Below the pieces are notes generated by a model that did no database searches, had not been told where the DNA came from, and saw nothing but the letters and a program-made list of their open reading frames with translations. A DNA stretch of 50,331 bases from Ornatilinea sp. (GTDB lineage: Bacteria > Chloroflexota > Anaerolineae > Anaerolineales > Anaerolineaceae): assembly GCA_018433975.1 (NCBI GenBank), contig JAHDQE010000009.1:1-50331 (forward strand), in the 5' to 3' direction. Positions 1 to 9,045 of the stretch are shown one piece after another; positions within the stretch are counted from its first letter, which is position 1; the number at the start of each line of letters is the position of its first letter. The translations under genes and the position numbers were made by a program.

Positions 1-597
1 CCAGAACCGGTACAGAACCTCATTTTTGCTTTTGAACGCCTTCCGGGAATTGGCCCTAAAACAGCTTCCCGGCTTGCTTTTTTCCTGCTGCGAGCCCCCG
101 AGAACCTCTCTGAAGACCTGGCTGACGCGCTCAAAGCGCTGAAAACCGCAACGGGCTTCTGTAAGATCTGCTACAACATCACCCTTGCAGATCAGGAGGT
201 TTGTGAAGTTTGCTCCGACTCGCGCCGGGATAAACAACATATTTGTGTCGTTGAAGAGCCGCTGGATGTTCTCGCATTGGAGCGGACAGGAGGTTTTCAG
301 GGACGTTATCACGTCTTGCATGGCGTCCTTTCTCCTATTGAAGGAATCGTCCCGGAAGATCTGAAAATTCGCCCATTGCTCGAACGCGTAAAACAGGACG
401 AAGTTAAAGAAGTTATTATTGCCACAAACCCGAGTATGGAGGGAGATGCAACCGCCCTCTACCTCAGACAGCAGTTGATCCCATTGGGGCCCCGGATTAC
501 CCGGCTTGCCAGAGGACTGCCGGTTGGAGGCGATCTGGAATACGCTGACCAGAACACCCTCCTTCGCGCACTTGCCGGACGGCAGGAAATGGACTAG
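1..597 (+). CDS. recR: Recombination protein RecR (5' end outside window)
   Basis: RecR works with RecF/RecO to load RecA at single-strand gaps. The frame is open from base 1, so only the first few codons are missing. Visible in order: a helix-hairpin-helix around LPGIGPKTA (about residue 14), a four-cysteine zinc finger with CKIC and CEVC pairs (about residues 54-80), and a Toprim domain starting near VVEEPLDVLALE that includes ATNPSMEGDATALYL. The C-terminal Walker-B-like stretch is present, and the total of about 198 residues matches the usual length. A hairpin terminator follows 7 bases after the stop. Core recombination gene; identification is firm. Confidence 0.96.
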   Translation, partial: PEPVQNLIFAFERLPGIGPKTASRLAFFLLRAPENLSEDLADALKALKTATGFCKICYNITLADQEVCEVCSDSRRDKQHICVVEEPLDVLALERTGGFQGRYHVLHGVLSPIEGIVPEDLKIRPLLERVKQDEVKEVIIATNPSMEGDATALYLRQQLIPLGPRITRLARGLPVGGDLEYADQNTLLRALAGRQEMD

Positions 598-603
598 AAA
601 ATT

Positions 604-629
604 AAAGCACCTTCCACAGGGTGCTTTTT
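604..629 (+). terminator. Rho-independent terminator of recR
   Basis: Perfect 8-bp stem (AAAGCACC / GGTGCTTT, 604-611 and 620-627) with an 8-nt loop and a T-run, directly after recR. It also lies between recR and the convergent HerA-like gene. Confidence 0.85.
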
Positions 630-654
630 CATCTTTCAAACAAAAACAGGAAGT

Positions 655-3177
655 CTATTTAAAAGCTGCTACTTCCCGTAGCTCTTTCCCGATTTTGAAC
701 AAATAATAAGGCAGCCAGACCACCCCAAAAAGCTCAACATATATATCCTTTTTATAAGGAGTGATCGGAACTTCTTCAACATCGTTTACGGCTTCGGCCC
801 ATTTCTCTTTTACTCCCGAAATCGCTTCTGTTTTTTCCTTCTCTATCTTTTTGATCTGCTCTTCCAGATCCAGCAATTCCTGCTGCTCTTGCTCCAGATC
901 CGCTTTTGCTTTTGCGGTCATCCTACGCTTAGAAAGAGAGCTGGAAACGCTGCGCCGCCGTTTGCTGGTCAGTACACTGAGCAAAAACTCACCATGCGTC
1001 CCGGCCTCTTCTAACCGGCGCTGGTTCAATTCATCTTTCTGCTCTTCCACTTCCATTTCCTGGCGTTTTATCTTACTCTCTATGGTGTCCAGTTTCTTAT
1101 CGTAGGTTTCTTCAAGTTTGTCCATATCCGCTTGTGCAAGCTCTCTGGCAGCCTTGCTGCACAGATCCCTGAACTCGCCGGTGGAAACTTCCGGTCCGCC
1201 ATATACCTTCAAAGTCTCATTCGCCCGCACCCGAATCGTCCCGGTGCGATACACCCAGTCGGTGAAATCCGAGTTAAGGGATTTCACTCCACGTGCATCA
1301 CTCAGCCAGCTTGGAAGAGTATCAAATGCAGCGCCGGGCATGGGCCGATCAAACAACGCATCCGGGTCAACAGGATTCCATGCGTATTCCTCCCACCGGA
1401 TCAAATGGGAATTGGTATCTTTAACCAATGCCGCCATCTTCTGTGCATATTCCACATTATATTTCCTGGCCAGATACCTCACCTCGGACTGCACCAGCAG
1501 CGCCGGTTTGTAAAGGATTTTTTCCGGTTCCTGAGAAGCCGGAATATTCAAACGCTCAGCCTCAACTGCCTCACCTACATCCAGGTTATTGGGGAGAAAA
1601 TATTCCGCCAGTGCGCTGGGAACTACGGGGCGAGTTGAAGCAAACGAATTTTGAACCTGCGGCACAACCTTTTCGGCGGGTTCAATGGGCTTTGCAGCAG
1701 CCTTCTGCTCCACTTGCTCTGCTTCAGGATATTCATTCTCCTCAACTGCTGCCGGTTCATTTGAAAGAATATCTGCGCCTGCCAGCTCGTTCAAAGCAGG
1801 GAGCTGTGTCCGGGTCATCGGGCCGGCCAGATAATTCAACACCCAGCGTGTGTTGAACAGGACCGGCTTTGATTCATGCACATTGTGCAGTAAGAACACA
1901 CGTTTACCCAAACCTGAAATTATCCGGTCATAGTTTCTGACATCCACCCCGCCTGCGGCACTTTTCAGCCCATCCAGCAAGCGGTTTTTATCCTGCTCCG
2001 TTTGCAGACGTCCAATCACCCAGGTGCCTGCGTTTGAAAGCGCCTTGTAATCCACGTCCACCGGGTTCTGCGTGGAAAGCAGCAGCCCCACGCCAAAAGC
2101 ACGCGCCTGCTTCAACATGCGCAGCATGATGGGTCGGGAAGGAGGGTTCGCCACCGGCGGTAAATACCCCAGGATCTCATCAAAGTAAACCAGACATCGC
2201 AAACCGCTCGTGCCGCGCTGGCTGCGCATCCAGGTCTCCACTGCAGCAAAAAGCAATGTCACAAAAAACATTCGCTCGCTTTCGCTGAGGTGTGCCAGAT
2301 AAAAAACGTTGTGGCGCGGTCGTCCATCCGGCATATACAGCATTTCGCCAATATCCAGCGGTTCGCCCTCCAGCCAGGTCTGGAAAGAAGGAGATGCCAG
2401 GAAATTATTTAATAACATGGATAATTCAAAACGATCTTTCTCCGGGAAAAAGTTTTCCAGCGGGAAAGCACCCAGGCGGTCAAAAGGTGGTTTCTGTACC
2501 TGTAAGATCAAATCCATCAGGGAAAGTGACTTCCCGGAACTCCAGGCGTGCTCTAATATATTGGAAAGCAAAATATGTTCGCGAGAACGGAGCGGGTCAA
2601 TTTCGGTGTTGCCAATTAACGCCAGTAATCCTGTTACCGAACTGGCAATTTCTTCGCGCAGCACCTCGGCATGTTCTTCCCAGGAAATGGCCGGGGCTTG
2701 GAAAGATGCCAGAACATTAACCGGCAATCCCGACATGGATCCGGGCGTGTAGACTGCAAATTGAGCACTGTTCTTCAGTGCGGTAAGATCCTCTTTACCT
2801 AATCCCCAGTCCTTTAAACCATTCTCCCATTGAGAAGCCGTCTCATCCGCCAGTACCTCAAGACTTTTTCCTTTTCGTCTGGAAGCATCCGGATCAATCC
2901 AGGGCCTAAAATCTTCCGGTAAAAGATCGGGGAAATGCAGCAGCAGGTTTGTCAAATCTCCCTTTGGGTCAATAATAATCGCAGGAATTCCCTGCAAGGC
3001 CGCCTCTTCAAGGAAAGCCACTCCTAGGCCGGTTTTCCCCGAACCGGTCATGCCGGTAATCACACCATGCGTGGTTAAATGAGACGGATCATACTCAACG
3101 GGTTGATCGCTGACCTTTTTTGCAACCGGATCAAACACTCTCCCCAGATAAAATGTTTTCTTAGCAGGATTTGCCAT
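655..3177 (-). CDS. HerA-like / DUF87-type ATP-binding protein
   Basis: About 840-residue cytoplasmic ATPase of the HerA/FtsK superfamily. A Walker A (GMTGSGKTG) lies near residue 43 and is followed by IIIDPKGDLTN. The Walker-B region is LVYFDEILGYLPP, and a later STQNP motif is the sensor typical of HerA-like translocases. The C-terminal quarter (about residues 680-800) is a highly charged coiled coil rich in E, K and Q. Family members move DNA or act as DNA-processing motors, often with a NurA-type nuclease; no nuclease is next to it here. An in-frame start 24 bases upstream exists, but GGAGGG lies correctly spaced before the ATG at 3177, so I use that. Convergent with recR. The exact substrate cannot be read from sequence. 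Confidence 0.85.
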   Translation of the reverse strand: MANPAKKTFYLGRVFDPVAKKVSDQPVEYDPSHLTTHGVITGMTGSGKTGLGVAFLEEAALQGIPAIIIDPKGDLTNLLLHFPDLLPEDFRPWIDPDASRRKGKSLEVLADETASQWENGLKDWGLGKEDLTALKNSAQFAVYTPGSMSGLPVNVLASFQAPAISWEEHAEVLREEIASSVTGLLALIGNTEIDPLRSREHILLSNILEHAWSSGKSLSLMDLILQVQKPPFDRLGAFPLENFFPEKDRFELSMLLNNFLASPSFQTWLEGEPLDIGEMLYMPDGRPRHNVFYLAHLSESERMFFVTLLFAAVETWMRSQRGTSGLRCLVYFDEILGYLPPVANPPSRPIMLRMLKQARAFGVGLLLSTQNPVDVDYKALSNAGTWVIGRLQTEQDKNRLLDGLKSAAGGVDVRNYDRIISGLGKRVFLLHNVHESKPVLFNTRWVLNYLAGPMTRTQLPALNELAGADILSNEPAAVEENEYPEAEQVEQKAAAKPIEPAEKVVPQVQNSFASTRPVVPSALAEYFLPNNLDVGEAVEAERLNIPASQEPEKILYKPALLVQSEVRYLARKYNVEYAQKMAALVKDTNSHLIRWEEYAWNPVDPDALFDRPMPGAAFDTLPSWLSDARGVKSLNSDFTDWVYRTGTIRVRANETLKVYGGPEVSTGEFRDLCSKAARELAQADMDKLEETYDKKLDTIESKIKRQEMEVEEQKDELNQRRLEEAGTHGEFLLSVLTSKRRRSVSSSLSKRRMTAKAKADLEQEQQELLDLEEQIKKIEKEKTEAISGVKEKWAEAVNDVEEVPITPYKKDIYVELFGVVWLPYYLFKIGKELREVAAFK

Positions 3178-3313
3178 GATTGCTTTCCCTCCAAATACCA
3201 ATTAATAAATAAAACATCCTGTTCTATTTTAGCTTAATTCAGCGAGTTTTCAGCATGGATTGTCAATGGATTTGAATACCCATCGAACGAATATCTATCC
3301 ACAGCAGTTTGTA

Positions 3314-3342
3314 TTGAATCTCTGCACTTCTCTCACTATAAT
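3314..3342 (+). promoter_or_regulatory. Sigma-70-type promoter for the secreted protein gene
   Basis: TTGAAT (3314-3319), a 17-base spacer and TATAAT (3337-3342), about 49 bases before the chosen start at 3391. Close to consensus. Confidence 0.6.
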
Positions 3343-3390
3343 CCTATTAAAGGTTTGTATCATAGGTCTTTAACAGGGAAGGAAATGATA

Positions 3391-4131
3391 ATGATGAAAC
3401 CCGTTACAAGCAAGCATTCTGTGTGGGCCCTTATGCTCCTGATTCTGATTGGGCTGCAAATCAACTGCTCTGTGTTATCCGCATTCAACCCATCCTCTGC
3501 CGAAGAAAACACCCCCGAAGAATCGCTGCCAACCGAAGGAATCCCTGAGGAAAAAGCCTCCCCTTCAGACAATGCTGAGGCCTCAGAATCACCGGATTTT
3601 CTGAACTGCCCGTCACCGGGGGAAACCCTGTATCTGGGGTTTGACCACACACTCACCATAAATTACGAAGGCGCCAGTCTGACCCATATTCTGCACTCGG
3701 GAATGTTAAACCTGAATGTCCAGGCCGCTGCAAATGAAGGAGAAGTTGCTGTCTCCAGCACCGCCCCTATAACAATCCCTTACGAAATGCAAGGGATGAT
3801 AAAAGATTGCAGCATGGAAATGGCCGGGAACATGATCGCTTCCGCCTCAGGCTATTGCGAAGACGGCACAGTTTACCTGATTATCACCGAGGACTGGCTG
3901 GCCGCCTCCGGGCAGATGGTCTGTCCCGACGGAGCGGTTCCTTTCCAGATTCCCAAGGTGGGCAAAATGATCCATGAAGGAGCTGACGGGAATGGCGAGG
4001 TCTTTTATCTGATCGAAGGCAGCGAGGGTTACACCTCCATGCGCCCATTCCAGGAGGGAGACGGCTATCACACCTGGACGCTCTATACCACCCAGATCAA
4101 TCCCGTGCCCCTGGTCCCGGAGAATGAATAA
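3391..4131 (+). CDS. Secreted hypothetical protein
   Basis: About 246 residues. An N-terminal hydrophobic stretch (WALMLLILIGLQ) ends at INC-SVLS, which resembles a signal peptide with a poor lipobox (Asn at -1 instead of Gly/Ala). A Glu/Pro/Ser-rich linker follows (about residues 38-68), typical of exported surface proteins. The rest is a compact domain with four or more cysteines and no family I recognise. The start is set by the AGGGAAGG ribosome-binding site 8 bases before ATG 3391; other in-frame ATGs at 3385 and 3394 are possible. It has its own promoter. Function unknown. Confidence 0.65.
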   Translation: MMKPVTSKHSVWALMLLILIGLQINCSVLSAFNPSSAEENTPEESLPTEGIPEEKASPSDNAEASESPDFLNCPSPGETLYLGFDHTLTINYEGASLTHILHSGMLNLNVQAAANEGEVAVSSTAPITIPYEMQGMIKDCSMEMAGNMIASASGYCEDGTVYLIITEDWLAASGQMVCPDGAVPFQIPKVGKMIHEGADGNGEVFYLIEGSEGYTSMRPFQEGDGYHTWTLYTTQINPVPLVPENE

Positions 4132-4400
4132 GGCGAAACAGCCCGACAATAGCACACCCGTCTGAATTCAACCTGCAAACCCGCACCTGTTTGAAAAAAG
4201 TTCAAAAAGTTCGGGGCTGAGCTGTATCTTTCAATATAAAATTGGTGTTTAAAGCAAAAAATGATGGGAATGCCGGCTATCCAAAGGGCAGTGATACCTG
4301 AATGCAGGTAAGGTAATGTGTCAATGGGAAAACGCCCTTTTGGGTATTTTCAACTAATTAGCGTAGGTAACATTATTTTCATTCCAGATTTGAACCAATA

Positions 4401-4422
4401 CAAAACGCTCATTTCTGGGCGT
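4401..4422 (-). terminator. tRNA-type terminator copy (repeat of 20.5 kb)
   Basis: Hairpin ACGCCC-AGAAAT-GAGCGT followed by T4 on the minus strand. The 34 bases 4402-4435 match 20490-20523 at 30 positions. At 20.5 kb this block lies directly after a tRNA 3' end. Here the preceding bases (CCTATC...CCCC...TTACT on the minus strand) look like a damaged acceptor end. Confidence 0.5.
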
Positions 4423-4504
4423 CTGTAAAATAGTAACTGGGGCACATGATAGGCAACGCCGTTATATATAAAATTTGGGAACGCCGGTTTATGCCCAATA
4501 AATT

Positions 4505-4553
4505 GATCCATACAACCCAATCACTTGTGGAAGATGATTGGGTTGTATGGATC
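4505..4553. repeat. Perfect 19-bp inverted repeat
   Basis: Arms 4505-4523 and 4535-4553 (starting GATCCATACAACC) pair without mismatch around an 11-base loop. No T-run follows on either side, so it is not a standard intrinsic terminator. It may be a regulatory hairpin or a small mobile-element relic. Confidence 0.8.
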
Positions 4554-4741
4554 TGAACCTGGTTAGAAGCAAACAAACCGATTGTTCTCATTTCTGCAGC
4601 AGATTCCGGAATCCACTATACTGAAAACAAGAATCACAGCAGGAAAAGGTTCCCTATTTATGTCCCGAACAGCTCTTTTTCCCGATAACTTAATTGGAAT
4701 GCATTCACATTTAATAATAATCCCAGGGAGAAAGGGTTTTA

Positions 4742-5299
4742 ATGGTGTCAGTCAAAGAATTGAAAATGCCGAACATACATGCTGAGGATCCCTCTATTCT
4801 GGTTACCAGAGCCAGGAAAGATCTGTCCGCTTTTGGCAGATTATATGATATGTACGTTCAACCTGTTTTCCGTTACCTGTACCGGCGAGTGGGTTCGCTG
4901 CAAGATGCGGAAGATTTGACTTCACAGACTTTCATCGCGGCTATTGAATCATTGGACCGTTACCGCGAACAGAATCATTTTGCGGCCTGGTTGTTTGGTA
5001 TTGCACATCACAAACTAGTGGATTATTACCGCCGCAATACATCACAACCGTTTACGGAAAAGGTAGAGGAAATTCCAAAAGAAGAGGATGCGCTGGGCCA
5101 AATTATTGTCGATGAAGAGTTGAGTCATCTGCTAAATCTTATTCAGAAACTTAGAGATGATGAGCAGGATCTGATCTACCTTCGTTATTTAGCCGGCCTA
5201 TCGTACGTTGAGATTGCAGAATTAATGGGCAAGAATGTAGAAGCAGTGAAGAAATCTATTTACCGTTTGCTGGCACGGTTAAAGAGCCAGATGGAGTGA
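4742..5299 (+). CDS. ECF-family RNA polymerase sigma factor
   Basis: 185-residue sigma-70 factor of the extracytoplasmic-function type, with region 2 and region 4 only. Region 2 is visible as FGRLYDMYVQPVFRYLYRR, DAEDLTSQTFIAAIES and FAAWLFGIAHHKLVDYYRR. Region 4 is LRDDEQDLIYLRYLAGLSYVE followed by the recognition helix IAELMGKNVEAVKKSIYRLL. The acidic linker between them is short. ATG 4742 is preceded by GGGAGAAAGG. The next gene begins 3 bases after the stop and encodes a membrane protein, the classic sigma/anti-sigma arrangement, so it probably responds to an envelope signal. The target regulon is unknown. Confidence 0.92.
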   Translation: MVSVKELKMPNIHAEDPSILVTRARKDLSAFGRLYDMYVQPVFRYLYRRVGSLQDAEDLTSQTFIAAIESLDRYREQNHFAAWLFGIAHHKLVDYYRRNTSQPFTEKVEEIPKEEDALGQIIVDEELSHLLNLIQKLRDDEQDLIYLRYLAGLSYVEIAELMGKNVEAVKKSIYRLLARLKSQME

Positions 5300-5302
5300 G
5301 CT

Positions 5303-6925
5303 ATGAACGAGTTCAACCAATTCATTGAATTTGAAGAAAAAGTGCGTGGGGCTGTAAGCACACCCAACGCGCGTCCTGAGTTTGTTAATCAATTACGTAA
5401 AAACTTATTGCAAAAGGAAGTAAAACCCAGACCATTTTTAATTTTTAAACCTGTCTGGATATTTGTCACGGTGTTGTTGGTATTGGTAATGATTGTGAGT
5501 TCCCCACGTGTTGTCCAGGCGATCAAGGAACTGTTTGGATATGTACCCGGGATGGGGTTAGTGGAAAACGAAACCGGGATGCGTGTGCTGCCTAAGCCAG
5601 TCTCTCTAACCCGAGACGGTGTTACCCTGACAATCGATCATGTGTTTGTATACGAGGATCATGTTGAGCTGACGTATGATGTACAGGGAATCGACCCATC
5701 CGATGATGGAGCACAGGCTGAAGACGCTGCAAGCAGCCCTGCTGCGTTCTGCGGTGGGGTGAATATTGGTGAGATGGACAATCATAATGGGGATGCTCTG
5801 CTGCGGCTGCCGGATGGTTTTTTGCTAGAAAGGGATCGAACAGGGCTGTATCCGCAAAATGCTTTTGCTATGACCCCCGTGTTTAAGGCTTCGATTCCCG
5901 AGGACGTCATGAAAATGACACTTGTGCTCAAATGTATTCCCTGGGCTCGGATTGGCGCGGTGCCTGAGAATTGGGAGATTCCATTCAACCTGGTGCAGGT
6001 TCCGCAAGGTAAGCTTGTAGGTCTTCCGGTAATCGAAGTGGAACAAAACGATGTGGAATCGACCCTTACATTGCCAGGGGCATCTGGCGAAACGGACAAC
6101 GAAAACGAATTTAATTTTGAATCGACAGAGAATCCATCCCCAAAAGAAACGTTACATTCCCTGCCCGCTACAGATATCCCTGTTCCGCCTTCCCCTCAAA
6201 TAGAAATGGTATTGGAAAAGGTTGCACAAACGGAATCTACCACGGTTTTCTATATCCGTATGAATATGAAGAACCCGGACCCATCGCTCGTATCGATTAT
6301 GCCGGAGAATGTGTACGTAATTGATGAACTTGGGCAGAAGATTCAACTTATTCCATCCGGTCCCTGGCAGCCATTTTTGCACCGGACAGGCAGTTTGTTT
6401 GAGTATGTTTCCAGTGCAAAGCCTGCTGATGGACCTTTGACTCTTGTTATGGAAAATGCAGTTGTGTACTATGCTCCATTGTATGTAGAGTCACCCCAGG
6501 CTGTGCCGGCGGAAATGACTTTTACTTTTGATGTTGGTGTAAATCCGCAGCGCGGTCAGAATTGGGCATTGGATTCTCGATTTGAGGTTGCCGGTTACCC
6601 AATCTGGGTGGTTTCCGCCCGAGCAGTGGTGTGGGAAGATGTGGCAGAAGCCGGATATATTGATGGTTCCCAGGGATATGATTATGGTTATCAATTTGCC
6701 ATTCAGGGAAACCCGCAAGTAAAAATGAGTGTGGATCTGGATTTGTTAACAGATAAATGTGGTTTGTGGATCAAGACGCCGCCTGCTCCTGAACGTTCAG
6801 ACTCGTTGTACACCAGTCTTTGCCGTGAAGCATACCCCACCGGAGAAGTTGCTGCCATCGTACGGGAACTTTCGGTGCTGATAGAAGATCGCTGGCAGAT
6901 CACCTGGAACCCAACAGGTCATTGA
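5303..6925 (+). CDS. Membrane-anchored putative anti-sigma protein (DUF4179-like)
   Basis: 540 residues. A short cytoplasmic N terminus (about 45 residues) is followed by one transmembrane helix (about residues 47-66, IFVTVLLVLVMIVSS), then ELFGYVPGMGLVE, a signature seen in DUF4179-type anti-sigma proteins of ECF operons. The large extracytoplasmic part is beta-rich with a Ser/Thr/Pro-rich linker near residue 265. The N-terminal piece would bind the ECF factor encoded 3 bases upstream; translation is probably coupled. A strong hairpin follows at 6960-7003. The anti-sigma role is inferred from topology and context, since no canonical zinc-binding anti-sigma motif is visible. Confidence 0.7.
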   Translation: MNEFNQFIEFEEKVRGAVSTPNARPEFVNQLRKNLLQKEVKPRPFLIFKPVWIFVTVLLVLVMIVSSPRVVQAIKELFGYVPGMGLVENETGMRVLPKPVSLTRDGVTLTIDHVFVYEDHVELTYDVQGIDPSDDGAQAEDAASSPAAFCGGVNIGEMDNHNGDALLRLPDGFLLERDRTGLYPQNAFAMTPVFKASIPEDVMKMTLVLKCIPWARIGAVPENWEIPFNLVQVPQGKLVGLPVIEVEQNDVESTLTLPGASGETDNENEFNFESTENPSPKETLHSLPATDIPVPPSPQIEMVLEKVAQTESTTVFYIRMNMKNPDPSLVSIMPENVYVIDELGQKIQLIPSGPWQPFLHRTGSLFEYVSSAKPADGPLTLVMENAVVYYAPLYVESPQAVPAEMTFTFDVGVNPQRGQNWALDSRFEVAGYPIWVVSARAVVWEDVAEAGYIDGSQGYDYGYQFAIQGNPQVKMSVDLDLLTDKCGLWIKTPPAPERSDSLYTSLCREAYPTGEVAAIVRELSVLIEDRWQITWNPTGH

Positions 6926-6959
6926 CGGTAAAGTGCCCAATACTTAATACTTACAATGA

Positions 6960-7010
6960 AACAAGCATTTCCGGCGGATTGAAAATCGCTGGAAATGCTT
7001 GTTGTCTTGT
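6960..7010 (+). terminator. Intrinsic terminator after the sigma/anti-sigma operon
   Basis: 16-bp near-perfect stem (6960-6975 with 6988-7003, AACAAGCATTTCC arm) followed by TGTCTTGTT. It lies between convergent units and may also serve the larBEC operon from the other strand. Confidence 0.65.
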
Positions 7011-7053
7011 TGGTGTAACTAACCCGGCAATTGATCAGAAAAGTGTGCGTTCT

Positions 7054-8214
7054 CTAATCTTTTAATGCTTCATAAGCTGATTGGTAAATTTCTGTCAGGG
7101 GAACGCTGTTCTGGTCCGCCAGGCGAACACATTCATCGTATTCCGGGACCGAATGAATGACTTTCCCGTTGAGAATTTTTAGCTTCATCGTCAGTTCCCC
7201 ATAAGCCGTACGGATCTGCCGGAACTCCCGCTGCGCTTCATAGCGGCTGATCGGCTGAACGCGGAGTCCCAGTGTGCTGGTTTCCCGCAGGATCAATTCT
7301 GCCAGTGCTGCCTCGTCGCGGCGAAAAGCGATAACTCCCAGCAAGGTGCCGGGGCGATTCTTTTTCATCTGGATAGGGGTGAGAAAGACATCCAGCGCGC
7401 CAGCAGCAAAGAGCTTTTCCATGATGTGCCCGTAGAACTGCGGGTTCATATCGTCGATGTTTGTTTCGAGTTGTACCATTTTGGAAGCTTCCGCCGTGGG
7501 AGTTTCACCTACCATGAGCCGCATGATATTTGGCCAGGCGAGATCGCGTTTTCCGGCCCCAATTCCGGTTGCTGTGAGAGTAAATTCCGGCCGCTCGAAG
7601 GTAGCCAGCGTACCTAAAATGGCTGCGCCGGTTGGTGTAACCAGTTCCACCTGTGCAGCGGAGGGGATCAGCGGCGCTTGTACCGATCTCAACACTTCAA
7701 GGGTGGCAGGGGCCGGAAGTGGAAGCTGTCCGTGTGCGCTGTTGACCGTCCCGGTGCCATACGGGAGCGGGGAGGCGTATAACCGTTCGATGCCCAGCGC
7801 TTCCAGCCCAATCACGACTCCGGTCACGTCGACAATCGAATCCAATGCGCCGACCTCGTGAAAATGGATGTGTTCTACCGGCTCGCCGTGGACCTGGGCT
7901 TCTGCTTCTGCAAGAAGGGTGAAGACCCGGCCTGCGGTTTGCTTGATTTGATCGGATAACCGGCTGGCGGATAGGATGTCCAAAATATCGGATAAATGGC
8001 GATGGTGGTGGCTGTGTGGAACGATCACTTCCAAATCGGCAGCCCGTAAAGCGCCTTTATGGGTCTCCGTGAGCTTGAGTTCTACCTTTTCGGGCAGATT
8101 GAGTTTGTCGATACCATCCTGGAGCACATCGAGCGGTAAACCGGCATCGAGCAGTGAAGCCAGAAACATGTCTCCGCTGATCCCTGAGAAGCAGTCGGTG
8201 TAAGCAATTTTCAT
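7054..8214 (-). CDS. larC: Nickel-pincer cofactor nickel insertase LarC
   Basis: LarC inserts Ni into pyridinium-3,5-bisthiocarboxylic acid mononucleotide, the last step in making the lactate racemase cofactor. The 386-residue protein begins MKIAYTDCFSGISGDM, the family hallmark. It also has the His-rich metal-binding stretch VPHSHHHRHL (about residue 65), HIHFHEVGALDSIVD (about 115), ETNIDDMNPQ and a PTGAA motif. In Lactiplantibacillus the gene is split by a programmed frameshift; here it is one continuous frame. Its start overlaps the larE stop by 4 bases. Last gene of larB-larE-larC. Confidence 0.95.
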   Translation of the reverse strand: MKIAYTDCFSGISGDMFLASLLDAGLPLDVLQDGIDKLNLPEKVELKLTETHKGALRAADLEVIVPHSHHHRHLSDILDILSASRLSDQIKQTAGRVFTLLAEAEAQVHGEPVEHIHFHEVGALDSIVDVTGVVIGLEALGIERLYASPLPYGTGTVNSAHGQLPLPAPATLEVLRSVQAPLIPSAAQVELVTPTGAAILGTLATFERPEFTLTATGIGAGKRDLAWPNIMRLMVGETPTAEASKMVQLETNIDDMNPQFYGHIMEKLFAAGALDVFLTPIQMKKNRPGTLLGVIAFRRDEAALAELILRETSTLGLRVQPISRYEAQREFRQIRTAYGELTMKLKILNGKVIHSVPEYDECVRLADQNSVPLTEIYQSAYEALKD

Positions 8215-9044
8215 TTAAGTACCTCGTTCAGGCTTCCCTGGCGATAACCGGTCAGGTCGACGGCTACGTAATGGAAGCCCAGTGATTTGAAATAATCTGA
8301 AATAGGCTGGCGTAAGGATACCAGATGTTCGATTTCGTCGGGTGCGACTTCAAGCCGGGCCAACTGGCCGTGATGCCGGACGCGCACGGTTTGAAACCCC
8401 AGTTCATGCAGATGGCGTTCTCCTTCAGCCACCTGCCGCAATCCGGCATGGGTTACCGCAGAACCATACGGGAAGCGGGTTGCCAGACAGGGCGCACTGG
8501 GCCGGTCCCAGACGGATAACCCTAAGGCTTTGGACAGAGCCCGAATTTCGACTTTGGTAAACCCCAACTTTTGGAGAGGGCTGATCGTACCCGTTTCCAT
8601 CACTGCCTGGCGACCGGGACGATAATCTTTCAAATCATCGGCATTGGAACCCTCAACCAATACAGCAAAACCTTCTTTAACGGCCAGATCCTGTAAGAGA
8701 TGAAAGCGGGACAGCTTACAGATATAGCAGCGATCGGGGGGATTGGAAACAAATTCAGGATTGGACAGATCGTCGTAATCAATCACCCGTAAGGGGAAGC
8801 CGACCTGTGCAGCCAGAGCTTGAGCGGATGCCACATCTCCCGTTGATTCAACCGGTGAACGGACCACAACTGCCAGCATCCGCGTACCGAGGGCACGCCA
8901 GGCTGCGGCGCACAATAAACCGCTATCGACTCCGCCCGAAAATGCAACAATCGCGGAGCTGAATTCCCGGAATTGTTCCAGTAAGGATTCCCAGCGAAGC
9001 CGGAGTTCGGGAGAAAGGCTGCTTTCCAGGGGTGAAAATTCCAT
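8211..9044 (-). CDS. larE: Sulfur transferase LarE
   Basis: LarE adenylates the nicotinate-derived carboxylates and donates sulfur to make the dithiocarboxylated pincer ligand. The PP-loop ATP pyrophosphatase motif AFSGGVDSGLL is near residue 34. DRCYICK lies mid-protein, and the conserved SAPCLATRFPYG contains the cysteine position that is the sacrificial sulfur donor in characterised LarE. Length (277 residues) is normal. It is separated from larB by 1 base and overlaps larC by 4, so the three are co-translated. Confidence 0.95.
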   Translation of the reverse strand: MEFSPLESSLSPELRLRWESLLEQFREFSSAIVAFSGGVDSGLLCAAAWRALGTRMLAVVVRSPVESTGDVASAQALAAQVGFPLRVIDYDDLSNPEFVSNPPDRCYICKLSRFHLLQDLAVKEGFAVLVEGSNADDLKDYRPGRQAVMETGTISPLQKLGFTKVEIRALSKALGLSVWDRPSAPCLATRFPYGSAVTHAGLRQVAEGERHLHELGFQTVRVRHHGQLARLEVAPDEIEHLVSLRQPISDYFKSLGFHYVAVDLTGYRQGSLNEVLK

Positions 9045-9045
9045 C

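Larger units (their letters stand above)
4132..4741. other. 610-bp non-coding gap
   Basis: No credible gene. It contains several small hairpins (for example ACCTG-AATG-CAGGT near 4300), a minus-strand tRNA-type terminator at 4401-4422, and a perfect inverted repeat at 4505-4553. It could hold decayed mobile or tRNA-linked sequence. I see no match to a known riboswitch. Confidence 0.5.

Noticed and set aside
4255..4345. Possible riboswitch (cyclic-di-GMP or similar) in the hairpin-rich gap
   Set aside because: The GGGAATGCC...GGTAAGG stretch does not carry the conserved core bases of any riboswitch I know, and no suitable gene follows closely.
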